A stretch of 64,000 nt of DNA, taken from assembly GCA_032622095.1 (NCBI GenBank), contig CP136066.1:97423319-97487318 (forward strand), written 5' to 3'. Position numbers and translations under genes: made by a program. The notes beneath the pieces are model-generated. The model saw only the letters and a list, made by a program, of their open reading frames with translations, did not search any database and was not told the DNA's origin. Source of the DNA: Siphonodentalium dalli (taxonomy: Eukaryota; Mollusca; Scaphopoda; Gadilida; Siphonodentaliidae). Positions within the stretch are counted from its first letter, which is position 1, and each line of letters opens with the position of its first letter. Shown here in pieces: positions 33,600-44,784 of the stretch.

Positions 33600-34443
33600 C
33601 GAACGCGTGGTCTATTATTACATCCCATTTATTTGTGTTATTTGAGCAATGAGTTGATTCTCCAGAGTCATTTAGGTGAAGGAGTTCTAATTTTTCTTTA
33701 ATGTCAAATAGGATGTGTTGGATAAGGAAGGCAACACCTCCGCCGTGGCAAACTTTGTGCGATCTTTACGTATTAAATTAAATCCTGGAAAGCGGATTTT
33801 TGATTTATGACCTGAAATTCCTTAAGTGGAAAATAAAGGAAAATGTTGTCTTACCATCCTTGTTAGAATATTATCTGAAAGCCCACATCTATATGTCATG
33901 GTTTGTTAGGAAACTTAAATAATAATAGCATAATAATGTGGAAATTGACTTCCATAAATCATCATTCACAGTCGCCAATATCTGAGGAATTGGAAGAACA
34001 CGGTGTGTGTCTATTGTCAAATGATTAGTCGGGTGCCAGATATCTACCACTGAAACACACAACCCTAAAAGCCGGATGATAGCCAATCCTCACTATCCGA
34101 TATAATTGTGTCTGTGGTAATTAGAAAACATATGCAAAATACCATCATACTTTTCAGAGCATGAACTAAATGTTAAAAAGAAGTCTCCAGTGCCCTTAAT
34201 GTAGCAAAATATAACATGAATATGGCATATTCAGTTTGTATGATCGTTATATGGATAATTGAAAAAAAATAATTTCGAATTTTAAAACGAGGCCCGTCCA
34301 TTTTAGGAATTTCAGGCCTTATGATCCAATTTTGTTTCATTAAGTGTTAATATATGTGGCTTGTTATCTTCGATATATTCAACTATTTGTTGTTTGTGAC
34401 CTCTGAGGCCATTAATGTTAATATGAGTTATTTTTAAATCCAT
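33600..34443 (-). pseudogene. Non-LTR retrotransposon endonuclease fragment, broken
   Basis: Read on the minus strand, ATG at 34443 opens ITHININGLRGHKQQIVEYI and then ILTLNETKLDHK. This is the start of an AP-type endonuclease domain of a LINE, with the Asn of NG and the catalytic Glu of NETK visible. Coding stops at an insertion (33811-34318), resumes as SKIRFPGFNLIRKDRTK near 33808-33758, then shifts frame into GGGVAFLIQHILFDIKEKL. No reverse transcriptase is recognised. The relic lies inside the 3.26-kb element. Removing the insertion and one target duplication restores the reading frame across the breakpoint. The element needs the AP endonuclease to nick target DNA; this copy is dead. Confidence 0.83.
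33811..34318. mobile_element. 508-bp TIR insertion splitting the LINE endonuclease
   Basis: The left end CCTGAAATTCCTTAAGTGGA and the right end (complement GGCCTGAAATTCCTAAAATG) are inverted. The duplicated target TTATGA occurs at 33805-33810 and 34319-34324. If the true ends include GACC/GGCC, the duplication is TTAT. No coding capacity is seen. Confidence 0.85.
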
Positions 34444-34969
34444 CAAATCGAATCAAATGGACAGAGTCGACTTCATACTTATACCCTGCATATTTGATCA
34501 CTCAATAATCACTGATGGTTGTGTTGTTTCAACATTTTAACTTCTCTATTTTCTACAATGACATGAAGTAAGCTGTCACCTCTAATCAGTCTACCGCTAT
34601 ACTATTACTATTAAATTAATACATGTAAGTGTGGTCCCTAATCCGAAACCACGAGTAAGCTTTTCTTGAAACAATGCGCGGTAGATATTGCGCAGTAAGC
34701 TTTTCTCGAAACAGTGCGCGGTAGATTCTACCACTCACTCTCTCTCTCTCTCTCTCTCCAATACAAGTTAAAACGTTAAAATAACCTTACAAAGTCGCAA
34801 CTGAAGACTGTCTACTACTATAGTTCATGTTTTAATTCAACCCCCACCTGCCCCTGTGTATAATAACTGTTTCATTTGTACCGCGCACTTCCGCGTAGTT
34901 CTGCGCAGTTCCGCGCACTGTTTCGAGGTGCCGCAGACTTATACTATACCATAGTCCATAGGCCTAGTC

Positions 34970-35345
34970 TAGAGATTATCACTACAGTGAAGTGATCAGA
35001 GTTTATTATATTACTGTCATTATTTTCACTAAATACCACCGTGGTTTGGTGGTGGTTTTCTGATAAATCGGATCATGATAATTGATATTATTATATGACT
35101 GTCATTATTTTCACTAAATACCACCATTGTTTGGTGATGGTTTTCCGATTAATCGGATCATGATAGTATCGTGATCCGATTCCATACCATGCGTGTCTGA
35201 ATCAGAAGTTTAGAACGAGGCTGTTGTGAACTATTTTCAATTGAGACACTTCTTAAAATTGATGTTTTTGATTAAATTGTTCCGATTCGTGATTAAATTT
35301 CAGAGGTTGGTTGTAATAATTAAGTTCAATAGGTCATATAATAAA
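34970..35345. repeat. Tandem duplicated block beside the first twin palindrome
   Basis: GTCATTATTTTCACTAAATA occurs at about 35028 and 35100, each followed by CCACC and a TTTGGTG(G/A)TGGTTTTC block. AGAGATTATCACTACAGTGA at 34971 is the inverted partner of the end of the palindrome at 35505. Confidence 0.7.
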
Positions 35346-35354
35346 CATATTATT

Positions 35355-35505
35355 ACTACAGTGAAGTGATCTGAGTCTCCACATCACGTCTCGTTGAGAA
35401 GGTGAGATCATGGATCAGACTCGCAGCCTGCGGCAGCTCGTCTGATCCGTGATCTCACCTTCTCAACTCGGCGTGATATGGAGACTCGGATCACTTCACT
35501 GTAGT
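35355..35505. repeat. Twin palindrome, copy 1
   Basis: Arms of about 70 bp from ACTACAGTGAAGTGATC to GATCACTTCACTGTAGT, with inner stem GTGAGATCA(T)GGATCAGAC against its complement and apex CGCAGCCTGCGG. A second copy lies at 42404-42557 with the same left flank (GGTCATATAATAAACA). Confidence 0.9.
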
Positions 35506-35649
35506 GATAATCTCTATTTATCGTGATCCGATTCCATACATGTATCATGTGTCTCTGAATCAGAATGAGGCTCCATGCAGAAACATTTCTTCTTGAAATT
35601 GTTGTTATTGCATGATTAACTGTTGTGATTCGTTCATTAAATTTGAAGG

Positions 35650-35995
35650 CAATATATAATACGACTTCCCCGTCATCGCCCAATGTTTTGTGTTTTTCAA
35701 AGAAATATAACTCTATAAATTTATATTCCCGTTATTTAGTAAAATATCACCTTTACTAAATAAAAGGCACACCATAGAATCACACCACCGAGAGACACAT
35801 TTCAAGAACACTATAGGAAAAAAACCTGAGTGGGTGGGCTTGGGGGAAGGGAACAGGAAGATTCGGTCACTGGAAGATTCGGCTCAGTATTTTTCGGTCG
35901 CAGGAAGATTCGCCTGAGAAGATTCGGCGGGGAGATTTGGCCAGTCTATTGATCTGGTTAATTAGTGCAGGGATCTGGGGATTTTGGCTTGTTGG
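35650..35995. repeat. GAAGATTCGG cluster, forward
   Basis: Five GAAGATTCGG-type motifs lie between about 35857 and 35935. A mirror cluster of GCCGAATCTTC lies at 42160-42235. ACGACTTCCCCGT at about 35660 also has an inverted partner near 42295, so this could be one end of a composite of about 6.4 kb. Confidence 0.65.
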
Positions 35996-36001
35996 CAGCT
36001 T

Positions 36002-36885
36002 GGCCATTAGAGCCCGAAGCCCACGCCGCCGCCGTCAGCCATGTTGGCCACCGCCTGCCATATTATCTCTAACGCCAGCCACATGAAAAAATCTCTGCCG
36101 CTGGAATTGTAAAATGGCTGAGCCGTGTGCATGGACTTATATGTCAAGCACAACAGTACTGTGAATCGCAAAGAACTAAATCGCATTGTCTGTATTTTGG
36201 CATACTCGCATGGACACAGCATGGTTGTTATATTGTTATATTATCAGAACACCTGGGCTATGTTGAATGGACTATTCCATTGCATGCTTTCATACAACTG
36301 AATGGGAGCATCAGTATTGAAGGTGTTAAAGTATAAATTGTTTATTTCGACACGACTCAGTCTCCGATATGATCATTGGCATTTGTCAATATATGCACAT
36401 AACCTGTAGAAGAGAATAGAAAATAGTTTGCAATATTATATCATTACTATCGGATTCATCATTCAATGATACATGCATATATATCGTAAGATGCCAGTGA
36501 TGATCTAGCAGTCTGAAGTCGACAGAAGTCCTAATGTAACTTATACCGATTAGATGGGAAACTACATATATAGTACATCCATGCCAGTCCTTCGTGTAAT
36601 TTCGCCATGATGGAAAAGCCCAACACAAAAAGAGCACATGTGGTCTGGAATTCTACCGGTTCACCACAAATGCTAAAACAAACGGCCTATATACATGTAT
36701 ATAACCGGGAATTAGAAAAATTGCGGTATGAAAATATACTGAATGATAACGTTTCAGCCTACTGAGCCGCCATATTTCTTCAGCCACGAACGTCGCTACT
36801 GAGCCGGCTTAGCTAGCTAACCAGCCACAAAATTGGTTGAGCCAGCCGCGAAAACTATTTGTCGTGGCTTCGGGGTCTATTGGCC
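36002..36885. mobile_element. TIR element with GGCCAATAGAxCCCGAAGCC ends
   Basis: Left GGCCATTAGAGCCCGAAGCC and right GGCTTCGGGGTCTATTGGCC are inverted with few mismatches. Both ends are rich in GCCAGCCAC-like motifs. The target duplication is not resolved. Overlapping ORFs have no domains. Confidence 0.6.
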
Positions 36886-37213
36886 ATGGTCTTTGTATTA
36901 TTGAAAGAACATTTAGTTGTAACAATAACAATTAATTGACGCGATTGTGGGATCATTTACAAGGGTCTTGATTAACTCAGTTGTAGTAATAACACACTTT
37001 ATTAGACGAATAATTAATATACTATTAATAAAAATTATGAAACATATCTACAGAAGCTAATAGAAGGTGTAACGGACAATACAAACATACAGTAGCTATA
37101 TTGAATTTTTTAACTGAACGAAATTGACATTTATTCTTTATTTGAAATCACATAATTAATGACTTTGCTAACCCATTTTCAACCCAAATTTGATGGAGTC
37201 AAAATAATGGATT
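36886..37213. other. Spacer, nothing recognised
   Basis: No gene or repeat element recognised. Confidence 0.4.
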
Positions 37214-37289
37214 GTGCTCAAGTTTGAGCTATTGCCATGGATTGGTATCCGTCGTCCGTGTGTGTGTGCGTGTGTGATGCGTCAACAAT

Positions 37290-38720
37290 TTCCTTTAGCA
37301 CGGGCTACAGTTCGTACCTTTGGTCCAATTATTATGAAATTTGTCATGGATGTTGACATTGACATGTAGATGGGAACGAGTCATTTTGAGGTCATTCAGA
37401 AAAAAAAACATGGCCACCAGTGGCCATCTTGGATTTCAAAATTCAATCCATTAGCACGGGCTACAGGCCGTACTGTTCATCTTATTGTCATGAAATTTGT
37501 CATGGATGTTAATATTGACATGTAGATGGGAACGAGTAATTTTGGGGTCATTCGGCCAAAAAAGATGGCCACCGGCAGCCATCTTAGATTTTACTCTTTG
37601 CATGACTAAATTCTTTGACACGGGCTACAGGTCGTACCTTTGGTCAGATCATCATAAAATGTGTCATGGATGTTAACAATGATATGTAGATGGGAACGAG
37701 TCATTTTGGGGTCATTCGGCCGAAAAACATGGCCACCAGCAGCCATCTTGGATTTTACTCTTTGTATGACTAAATCCTTTAGCACGGGCTACAGGTCGTA
37801 CCTTTAGTCTGATCATCATAAAATTTGTCATGAATGTTAATAATGACATGTAGATGTGAACGAGTCATTTTGGGGTCATTTGGCCAAAAAACATGGCCGC
37901 CAGCAGCCATCTTGGATTTTACTCTTTGTATGACTAAATGCTTTAGCACGGACTACAGGTCGTACATTGAGTCTGATCATCATGAAATGTTTCATGGCTG
38001 TTGGAATGTAGATGGGAACGAGTTATTTTGGGGTCATTCGGACGAAAAAACATGGCCGCCGGTGGCCATCTTTGATTTCAAAATTCAATCCATTAGCACG
38101 GGCTACAGGTCTTACTGTTCATCTGATCATCATGAAATTTGTCATGGATGTTAATATTAAAATGTAGATGGGAACGATTTAATTTGGGGGTCATTCGGCC
38201 AAAAAACATGGCCGCCAGCAGCCATCTTGGATTTTACTCTTTGTATGACTAAATCATTTAGCACAGGCTACAGGTCGTAATTTTAGTCTGATCATCATAT
38301 AATTTGTCATGGATGTTAACAATGACATGTAGATGGGAACGAGTCATTTGGCCAAAAAACATGGCCGCCAGCAGCCATCTTGGATTTTACTCTTTGTATG
38401 ACTAAATCCTTTAGCACGGGCTACAGGTCGTACCTTTAGTCTGATCATCATGAAATTTTTCATGGCTGTAGAAATTGGAATGTAGATGGGAAAAGAGTCA
38501 TTTTGGGGTCATTCGGACAAAAAACATGGCCGTCAGCAGCCATCTTGGATTTTACTCTTTGTATGACTAAATTTTTTAAGCTACAGGTCGTACCTTTAGT
38601 TTGATAATCATAAAATTTGTCATGGATGTTAATAATGACTCGTAGATGGGAACAAGTCATTCGGCCAAAAAACATGGCCACCAGCTGCCATCTTGGATTT
38701 TACTCTGTGTATGACTAAAT
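37290..38720. repeat. Tandem array of nine units, 148-171 bp
   Basis: The landmark GGCTACAGG(T)CGTAC recurs at about 37306, 37461, 37623, 37786, 37951, 38099, 38270, 38418 and 38578. Other constant blocks are GACATGTAGATGGGAACGAG and AGCCATCTTGGATTTTACTC. Units repeatedly create short ORFs on both strands, none of which is a gene. Confidence 0.92.
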
Positions 38721-38906
38721 CCTTTACTGCTCATTTTTTACACTCCTTTTTAATCTCTCAATTCATTGCTCATCACAAAAAATTACCTTCTTTACAAAGT
38801 TGAGCTACAGCAGGGTTTCCGCTAGGCCGGCTGCGGGTCCGTCCCACGGACCCATTCCCCTCACAGACGATCTGTTTGATTCATACATGTACCAAAAGTC
38901 AGTAGC

Positions 38907-39969
38907 CAGGGCCTGACCCAGCCCGTTTTCGACTCCCATATACCGGGTTTGGGGACATTGAGTTTGGGCGCCCAAACAAATTGAAGGCAAAAAAAAATAT
39001 TTAATTTAAAAAAAAATTCAGGTCCCAATTCATATTATAACAAGATACACAGCATTTATGTATTTATATATATTGACATAAGACATTTAAGTTTACAAAA
39101 AGATTTAAGTTTAACAGTTGGAATCATACTGTAAAGTATGTTTGGTTCTATCTAGCTTTCATCTGTGAAAACTTCAAATAGTTCAGGTTTGTTACCATTC
39201 AGCCTTCAGACTTTAGTATTTCAATCAAATTAAAGCGAAATTACACAATACAGTATAGGAACAGTGACAATTTGATCAAATCAACCTGGTTATCAGGTGG
39301 GATCTCATAATACCAAATGAATAATTAACGTAGAGATTAGTTCTAATTACTAGGGCCGTAACATATACCGGTATATCAATTGGAAACAAATAGAACAACA
39401 CAACATAATTTTTAGAGTGTTTAACTACAAACCTAGAAATAAGAAATAATGAAAAATGTTACAGGACTGTTCATTCTATCTTTTTCATCTCAGTCATACA
39501 GTGGCGCATATTATACATTATTAGATTATATTATGCATTATTATGATAATATATTAATCTGTTATCATTATGTGTGTTTGTTTAATTCTGTTAAAAACAA
39601 TGTTATCTTGTAAGTTGAAATAAATATGTTGGTTCATTGTGTCTTTTCTTTTGTGTATAAATATAAATTGAATTCAATGTATTAAATGAATTTTGTTTTC
39701 TAGCTTAAGTGACTCTGGTCATATTAATAGCTACTGAAAGTATAAAATTCTCTTTGGTTAAAAAATTAAAATCATCCTTCAGATATGCCCAAGATCACTC
39801 TCAGAGCATTGAAATTTCAAAAAATTTCCGGGGAAGGCCCCCCCCCCAGGACCGCCCCAATTGAGAGGGGCCACCCCTCTCATACTCTCCCCGGCTCCTG
39901 CCTTTGGCAGTCGGTGATGACCTTCGGTCATCGGGAGGTGGCCCCAAATAAAACCTGGATCAGGCCCTG
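38907..39969. mobile_element. CAGGGCCTGA element nested in the hAT-like element
   Basis: A 1,063-bp segment with ends CAGGGCCTGACCCAG and CTGGATCAGGCCCTG, flanked by GTAGC on both sides (38902-38906, 39970-39974). Its interior from about 39010 matches 60640-60960 (AAGTTTACAAAAAGATTTAA; ATACTGTAAAGTATGTTTGG), so a relative lies in the Smaug intron. Confidence 0.82.
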
Positions 39970-40707
39970 GTAGCAATATGTCGTAAAAAATCTGCCTGCA
40001 ACGGGAGTTCGGGGTTAAACAGAATACTGGTGAAAAAGCGGGTCAAATAGCGACATTAGATACAGCGTAATACATGTAGCGGTAACTTCAAAGAATGCCG
40101 GACTGTTGAGTGCGGATATTTTTGTGCACGGGATTCCATGGATGAAACTACTCAGGCCTGAAGACCCCGTGCTATCGTACGATTACATAATTCGATCAAA
40201 GAACACCCAATTGCTGAGTCGGGACATTTTTGTGCAAGTGATTTTCGTGGATGAAACTACTCAATGTTGATCATTTATCTTATTGCTGTATTATCATTTG
40301 TTTTGAGTTTGATGTAAGTGAAGTTCCTGAAAAATACATGTGATTCTCTACGTGTGTTGATTATTATGCGTATATTGCCATGCATACTCAACAAAATCCC
40401 AAAGTGATTTATTTCACAATTATACGGAACCTGTCCCAAATCAGTCTTTATAGCGGGAATTCATAGTGAAAACACCATTCATTTAAGCTGTATTACATGC
40501 ATGGAGGATAAACATGAACACATACATGTACATGTACCCCCCCCCCCCCCCCCCCCCCCCAATATGGAGACAAAGTCAAAGTACGGTTAATAATAGTTTC
40601 GTTGTCACGCCTGGGTCCCCAAGCACAATCAACTCAATTATATTTTATAACACGTTGGCTAAAACTCTGTTCTATAGCTGCGGTCGTCAACTGTTGTTGG
40701 ACTAAAG

Positions 40708-41031
40708 CTAGCCACACATGCTTGCGTATGGTGCGTTGCGTTATTTTTATCGCATGCGATTGTCGGAAGGAAAATCAAATAGAAATGCACGGGCACCCAC
40801 ACATGCATGTGGTTCCGATGCGAAACTATTCTGACGCTCCGATTTTTATCGGACCGAAAATACTCGTATTTTCCATCTGACAGAAATCGTCGCTCCGTTT
40901 GCGTTCGCATGTAAATCCATGGTGAAGTGACTGAAACGATCACTATCGGACAACGTTCGCATGACCCCAACGGCACGACGAACGGATCCGATTATTTTCG
41001 CTAACGCATACGCAAGCATGTGTGGCTAGCT
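40708..41031. mobile_element. GCTAGCCACACATGCTTGCG MITE
   Basis: A 324-bp element with perfect inverted ends GCTAGCCACACATGCTTGCG (continuing TATG) on the left and the complement on the right. The target duplication is uncertain (a 3-bp TWA-like site is possible). CG-rich compared with its surroundings. Confidence 0.82.
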
Positions 41032-41681
41032 TATTAAATACAGACTATTGAACAAGCTACGCGTTCCGAATGAAAGATTTCGCTACCATTCGTATTTCTC
41101 TGCTATAAATATCTCCTGCAGACAAACCCTGCAGTATGACGTCACAGGGCACAAATTAGTTTTACGATTGACAGAATATATAATCCTGTCAGTTTCATTT
41201 TCGCTGACACTACTTACTTGAAATTCTAAGAAATGCTTTATTCAATTCTCTTTGCAAGGTATTATTGGTCAATGGCAGACTCAATGCGTAGATGCTTTTT
41301 AGTGTTTAGATTCATTATACCTGTTGGAATCTTATTGTAAGTTATAAATTTGTAAACACTGTAACTCGTAGCTCGTTCATTTATATAGTCTTCAATCAGA
41401 CGGCAGTCTTACGTACGTAATTACATGACTAATTATTTGGATACCATCAACAGAATTAATCCACCCACGGAAATGATCGACTTGCATAATATACGTAGCT
41501 TTGGATTGCTTTGTGGGACACTCAGGTGCAAGAAAATGGCTACTTTTCAGTGTCAAATAACAAAATTTTCGCCCGACAGGACAAACCATGGTCGTCCCGT
41601 CGCGCTATGTGTTTCCCCAATACGGACTCATTAATTTTCCCCTGGCGGAAACCCTGGCTACAGTGTCATTGACACTTTCAT

Positions 41682-42403
41682 TATTATAAAGTGCGTTTCT
41701 TAATATAGGTTTTATGATCCATTAAAAATGTATTTATCTTCTATGTGGTTGTTCGTTAGAACATTGTTCAAATATACACGATTCGGAGACATATAAAAAC
41801 AAACAGTGAGTATTTCTCACTGATATCATATCAGCATCTGAAGGGCATTCTGTATACTCCGTCGCCAGTTATGCAAACACACTTAGTGCCAACGTGAATT
41901 GAGTGTGTAAGACTGAACGACCGATCAAACATTTATTATAATTATAAGTTTTGCCTTGAATGCTTATTAATAGTAATTTCTTATATAGTGCTCGAACGTC
42001 GTATTTGGATTTACCACACAATGTGTAAGTAATAACGATTTATCCATGTAAAAACTATTCAAAAATATATGTCTTTATTATAAACATAAAATTTATGTCA
42101 AAAAACAACAACCACAAAACACAAAAAATTCCTCCCCAAAAATTGGTCTAAACCTAGGAAGATTCGGCCGATACAACCAGCCGAATCTTCTCAGCCGAAT
42201 CTTCCCAGCCGAATCTTCCCTCAGCCGAATCTTCACGGACCCTGGGGGAGGATGGCGGTACATTCTAACAAACTTCAGCCCAAAATTTACTCAACGGGGA
42301 AGTCGTGTGAGATTGCCAATTTTAATTCAACTGATCACCTTTTTCTTAATAAATTTCAGAGGTTGGTCGTAAGTTTAATTGGTCATATAATAAACACATT
42401 ATT
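41682..42403. repeat. Spacer and GCCGAATCTTC cluster, reverse
   Basis: Four GCCGAATCTTC motifs and one GAAGATTCGGCCG lie at about 42160-42235, the mirror of the cluster at 35857-35935. The rest shows no gene. Confidence 0.65.
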
Positions 42404-42557
42404 ACTACAGTGAAGTGATCTGAGTCTCCACATCACATCACGTTGAGAAGGTGAGATCCCGGATCAGACTCGCAGCCTTCGGCAACTCGTCTGATCCGGG
42501 ATCTCACCATCTCAACTCAGCGTAATATTATGGAGACTCAGATCACTTCACTGTAGT
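42404..42557. repeat. Twin palindrome, copy 2
   Basis: A 154-bp palindrome nearly identical to 35355-35505 (inner stem GTGAGATCCCGGATCAGAC). About 50 bp of left-flank sequence (GAGGTTGGTCGTAAG to ATAATAAACA) is also shared. Confidence 0.9.
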
Positions 42558-42710
42558 GATAATCTCTATGTATCAATATGGTACCATTCGGTTTGCTGCC
42601 CCTCTGGCCACCTCTATGGTCAGAAAATTCTTTTTTCATGAGGCTGCGGTGTTTCAATCAATTAAACAGTTGAGTTGACAGGTATATATATAAGTTATAA
42701 TACCCATTAT

Positions 42711-43533
42711 TAGCTCAACTTTACTTTGTAAAGTTTGAGCTATTGCCATGGCTTTGTCGTCCGTGTGTGCGTGATTCATCAACAATTTCCTTTAGCACGG
42801 GCTACAGGTCGTACCTTTTGTCAAATCATTATGAAATTTTTCATGGCTGTTGACATTGACATGTAGATGGGAAAGAGTCATTTTGGGGTCATTCGGCAAA
42901 AAAACATGGCCACCAGTGGCCATCTTAGATTTCAAAATTCAATCCATTAGCACGGGCTACAGGTCTCGACTGTTGGTCTGATCATCATGAAATTTGTCAT
43001 GGATGTTAATATTGACATATAGATTGGAACGAGTCATTTTGGGGTCGTTCGGCCAAAAAAACATGGCTGCCAGCAGCCATCTTGGATTTTACTCTTTGCA
43101 TGACTAAATCCTTTGGCATGGGCTACAAGTTGTATCTTTGGTCCGATCATCATGAAATTTGTCATGGATGTTAACAATGATATGTAGATGGGAACGAGTC
43201 AGTTTGGGGTCATTCGGCCAAAAAACATGGCCGCCAGCAGCCATCTTGGATTTTACTCTTTACATGACTAAATCCTTTGACACAGGCTACAGGTCGTATC
43301 TTTTGTCGGATCTTCATGAAATTTGTGATGTATGTTAACAATAAAATGTAGATGGGAACGAGTCTTTTTGGGGTCATTCGGCAAAAAAACCTGGCTGCCA
43401 GCAGCTATCTTGGATTTTACTCTTTGCATAACTAGGCCTTTTAACTTTTCACATTCCTAATCACTCCATTGACTGTAACACATGAAATTATTCCCTTTCC
43501 AAGTTGAGCTACAGTGTCATTGACACTTTCATT
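42711..43533 (+). mobile_element. TAGCTCAACTT element with tandem units, copy 4
   Basis: Complete ends: TAGCTCAACTTTACTTTGTA hairpin at the left and AGTTGAGCTACAGTGTCATT with the GACACT palindrome at the right. Four tandem units (landmarks near 42800, 42954, 43117, 43286). It provides the uninterrupted comparison for copy 3. Confidence 0.88.
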
Positions 43534-43650
43534 ACCACTTTAGAAGGCATTCTCTAGTAGATTAGGCCAAAACAAATACTTATTTGTTTCCTATTACGGT
43601 GCCAAAAAAATCCAGGTAGGTAGGTAGGGATTTTTTTTTTGTAATATATT

Positions 43651-43654
<4 letters not shown>

Positions 43655-43717
<63 letters not shown>
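43655..43717. repeat. Poly-C tract of 63 bp
   Basis: Uninterrupted run of 63 C directly before the first unit of the tandem duplication. The second unit is preceded by a 14-C run. Confidence 0.95.
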
Positions 43718-44677
43718 ATCGACAGTCAAGAAGGACATTAATGCTTACTCTTTACACTTGTGTTAAAAGGCTGTTCATGTATATTGCAAGTAAACAGTTT
43801 AATTTAGCACAATAGTATGATCACTATTGTCAATGTGGACAAGGAATTGCCTCCCAGGCACTCAACTATGCAGCTCTCTTTCAATTATTCTCTCTGTTTA
43901 AATTGTGGTGGCACATCTTCCTCATAGCAAAATATGGACATATCAACAGGCCCAAGACAAACACCATGCATACTAGGGCTTTTATATGACTTTATAATAA
44001 CACAACTTGTAAGATAATAACCCAAACCTATTTAAATATTTGGTCATACACCTCAGGACCTACATTTTAAGACACACCTCCCTGGCAGGATATCTCACAT
44101 GCCCCTCAGACACCCTGCTCTGGGTGTAAATGTTCCTCAGACACACCTCAATTGCATTGAAATATTTGGTCCCACACCTCGGGCATTGAAAATGGTACCA
44201 CAGCCCCACACATTGACTGAGGTACCACACCTCAGTGAGTCAGCATTCAAATTGCCCCCCAACTTCGAAGTAATTACCTTATACACACTGGCATATACAT
44301 GCTTGTAAGTTGTATACACCCGAACAAACCAGTAGATAATTTCATGTGCTTCTTTAGTGCCCAACCCAGAAGGGTGTTTCATATGGTACACATGCAGTCA
44401 TCTGTATACTAGTACTGTGTACATGTATATACATACTAGTAACTATGCATGAACACTTCTCTCATGTGCCAAATAAACGTGATGGCTTAATAATAGTGAT
44501 GGGTGGGGATTTAGGCTGAAATTAATAATAGTGATGGCAATTTCAATAGTATATAGGAGATATATCACAGTAGCAATGGTATATGTTATGCCTCTGAAAC
44601 ATGCCGAGCATTGCTCTTTGAACATGCTTGGCAGTTGGCACTATACAACACAACAGGTGCCTATTTTTAGAAGCAAA

Positions 44678-44784
44678 TTTAATTTTTGAGACGGTGCACA
44701 TTTTTTGGGGATTGGCTGTCGGTCGGGGTTTGAATCCCACCCAATCCCAAAAATATTTGCACTGTCTCAAAAATTAAATTTGCC
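44678..44784. repeat. Palindrome in unit-1-specific segment
   Basis: AGCAAATTTAATTTTTGAGAC pairs with the complementary right arm ending AATTTGCC; GGGGATTGG pairs with CCAATCCC around the apex. The apex GGGTTTGAATCCC resembles a tRNA T-arm, but no tRNA is present. Confidence 0.8.

Larger units (their letters stand above)
31675..34933. mobile_element. 3.26-kb long-TIR element with perfect 8-bp TSD
   Basis: Terminal inverted repeats of about 270-320 bp (31675-31945 and 34615-34933) carry ACCTCGAAACAGTGCGCGGA, GTAGAATCTACCGCGCACTG and GAGAAAAGCTTACTGCGC. The flanking CAGACTTA is identical on both sides (31667-31674, 34934-34941). The right arm holds a (TC)n tract (34736-34757). The interior contains a hAT-like element and a broken LINE segment. 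It encodes no recognisable transposase. An 8-bp duplication with GGG ends is compatible with hAT- or Merlin-like superfamilies; assignment is open. Confidence 0.92.
38811..41656. mobile_element. CAGGGTTTCCGC hAT-like element, 2.85 kb
   Basis: A 2,846-bp insertion with ends CAGGGTTTCCGC and GCGGAAACCCTG and target duplication GCTACAG (38804-38810, 41657-41663; 8 bp if one mismatch is allowed). CAGGG ends are typical of hAT elements. The interior contains two further TIR elements (38907-39969 and 40708-41031) and a C24 run. No transposase is recognised. Confidence 0.88.
37214..41681 (+). mobile_element. TAGCTCAACTT element with tandem units, copy 3, interrupted
   Basis: The left end AAGTTTGAGCTATTGCCATGG is near 37219. 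The right end is split: AAGTTGAGCTACAG stops at 38810 and TGTCATTGACACTTTCATT resumes at 41664. Between them sits the 2.85-kb element at 38811-41656, and the 7-bp sequence GCTACAG is duplicated. About nine tandem units lie at 37290-38720. Confidence 0.88.

Noticed and set aside
31675-34933. LTR retrotransposon interpretation of the repeated ends
   Set aside because: The ends are inverted, not direct, and the flanking duplication is 8 bp. No gag-pol region is present.
44715-44770. tRNA-like T-arm (GGGTTTGAATCCC)
   Set aside because: It is the apex of a larger palindrome; there is no acceptor, D-arm or anticodon stem in register.
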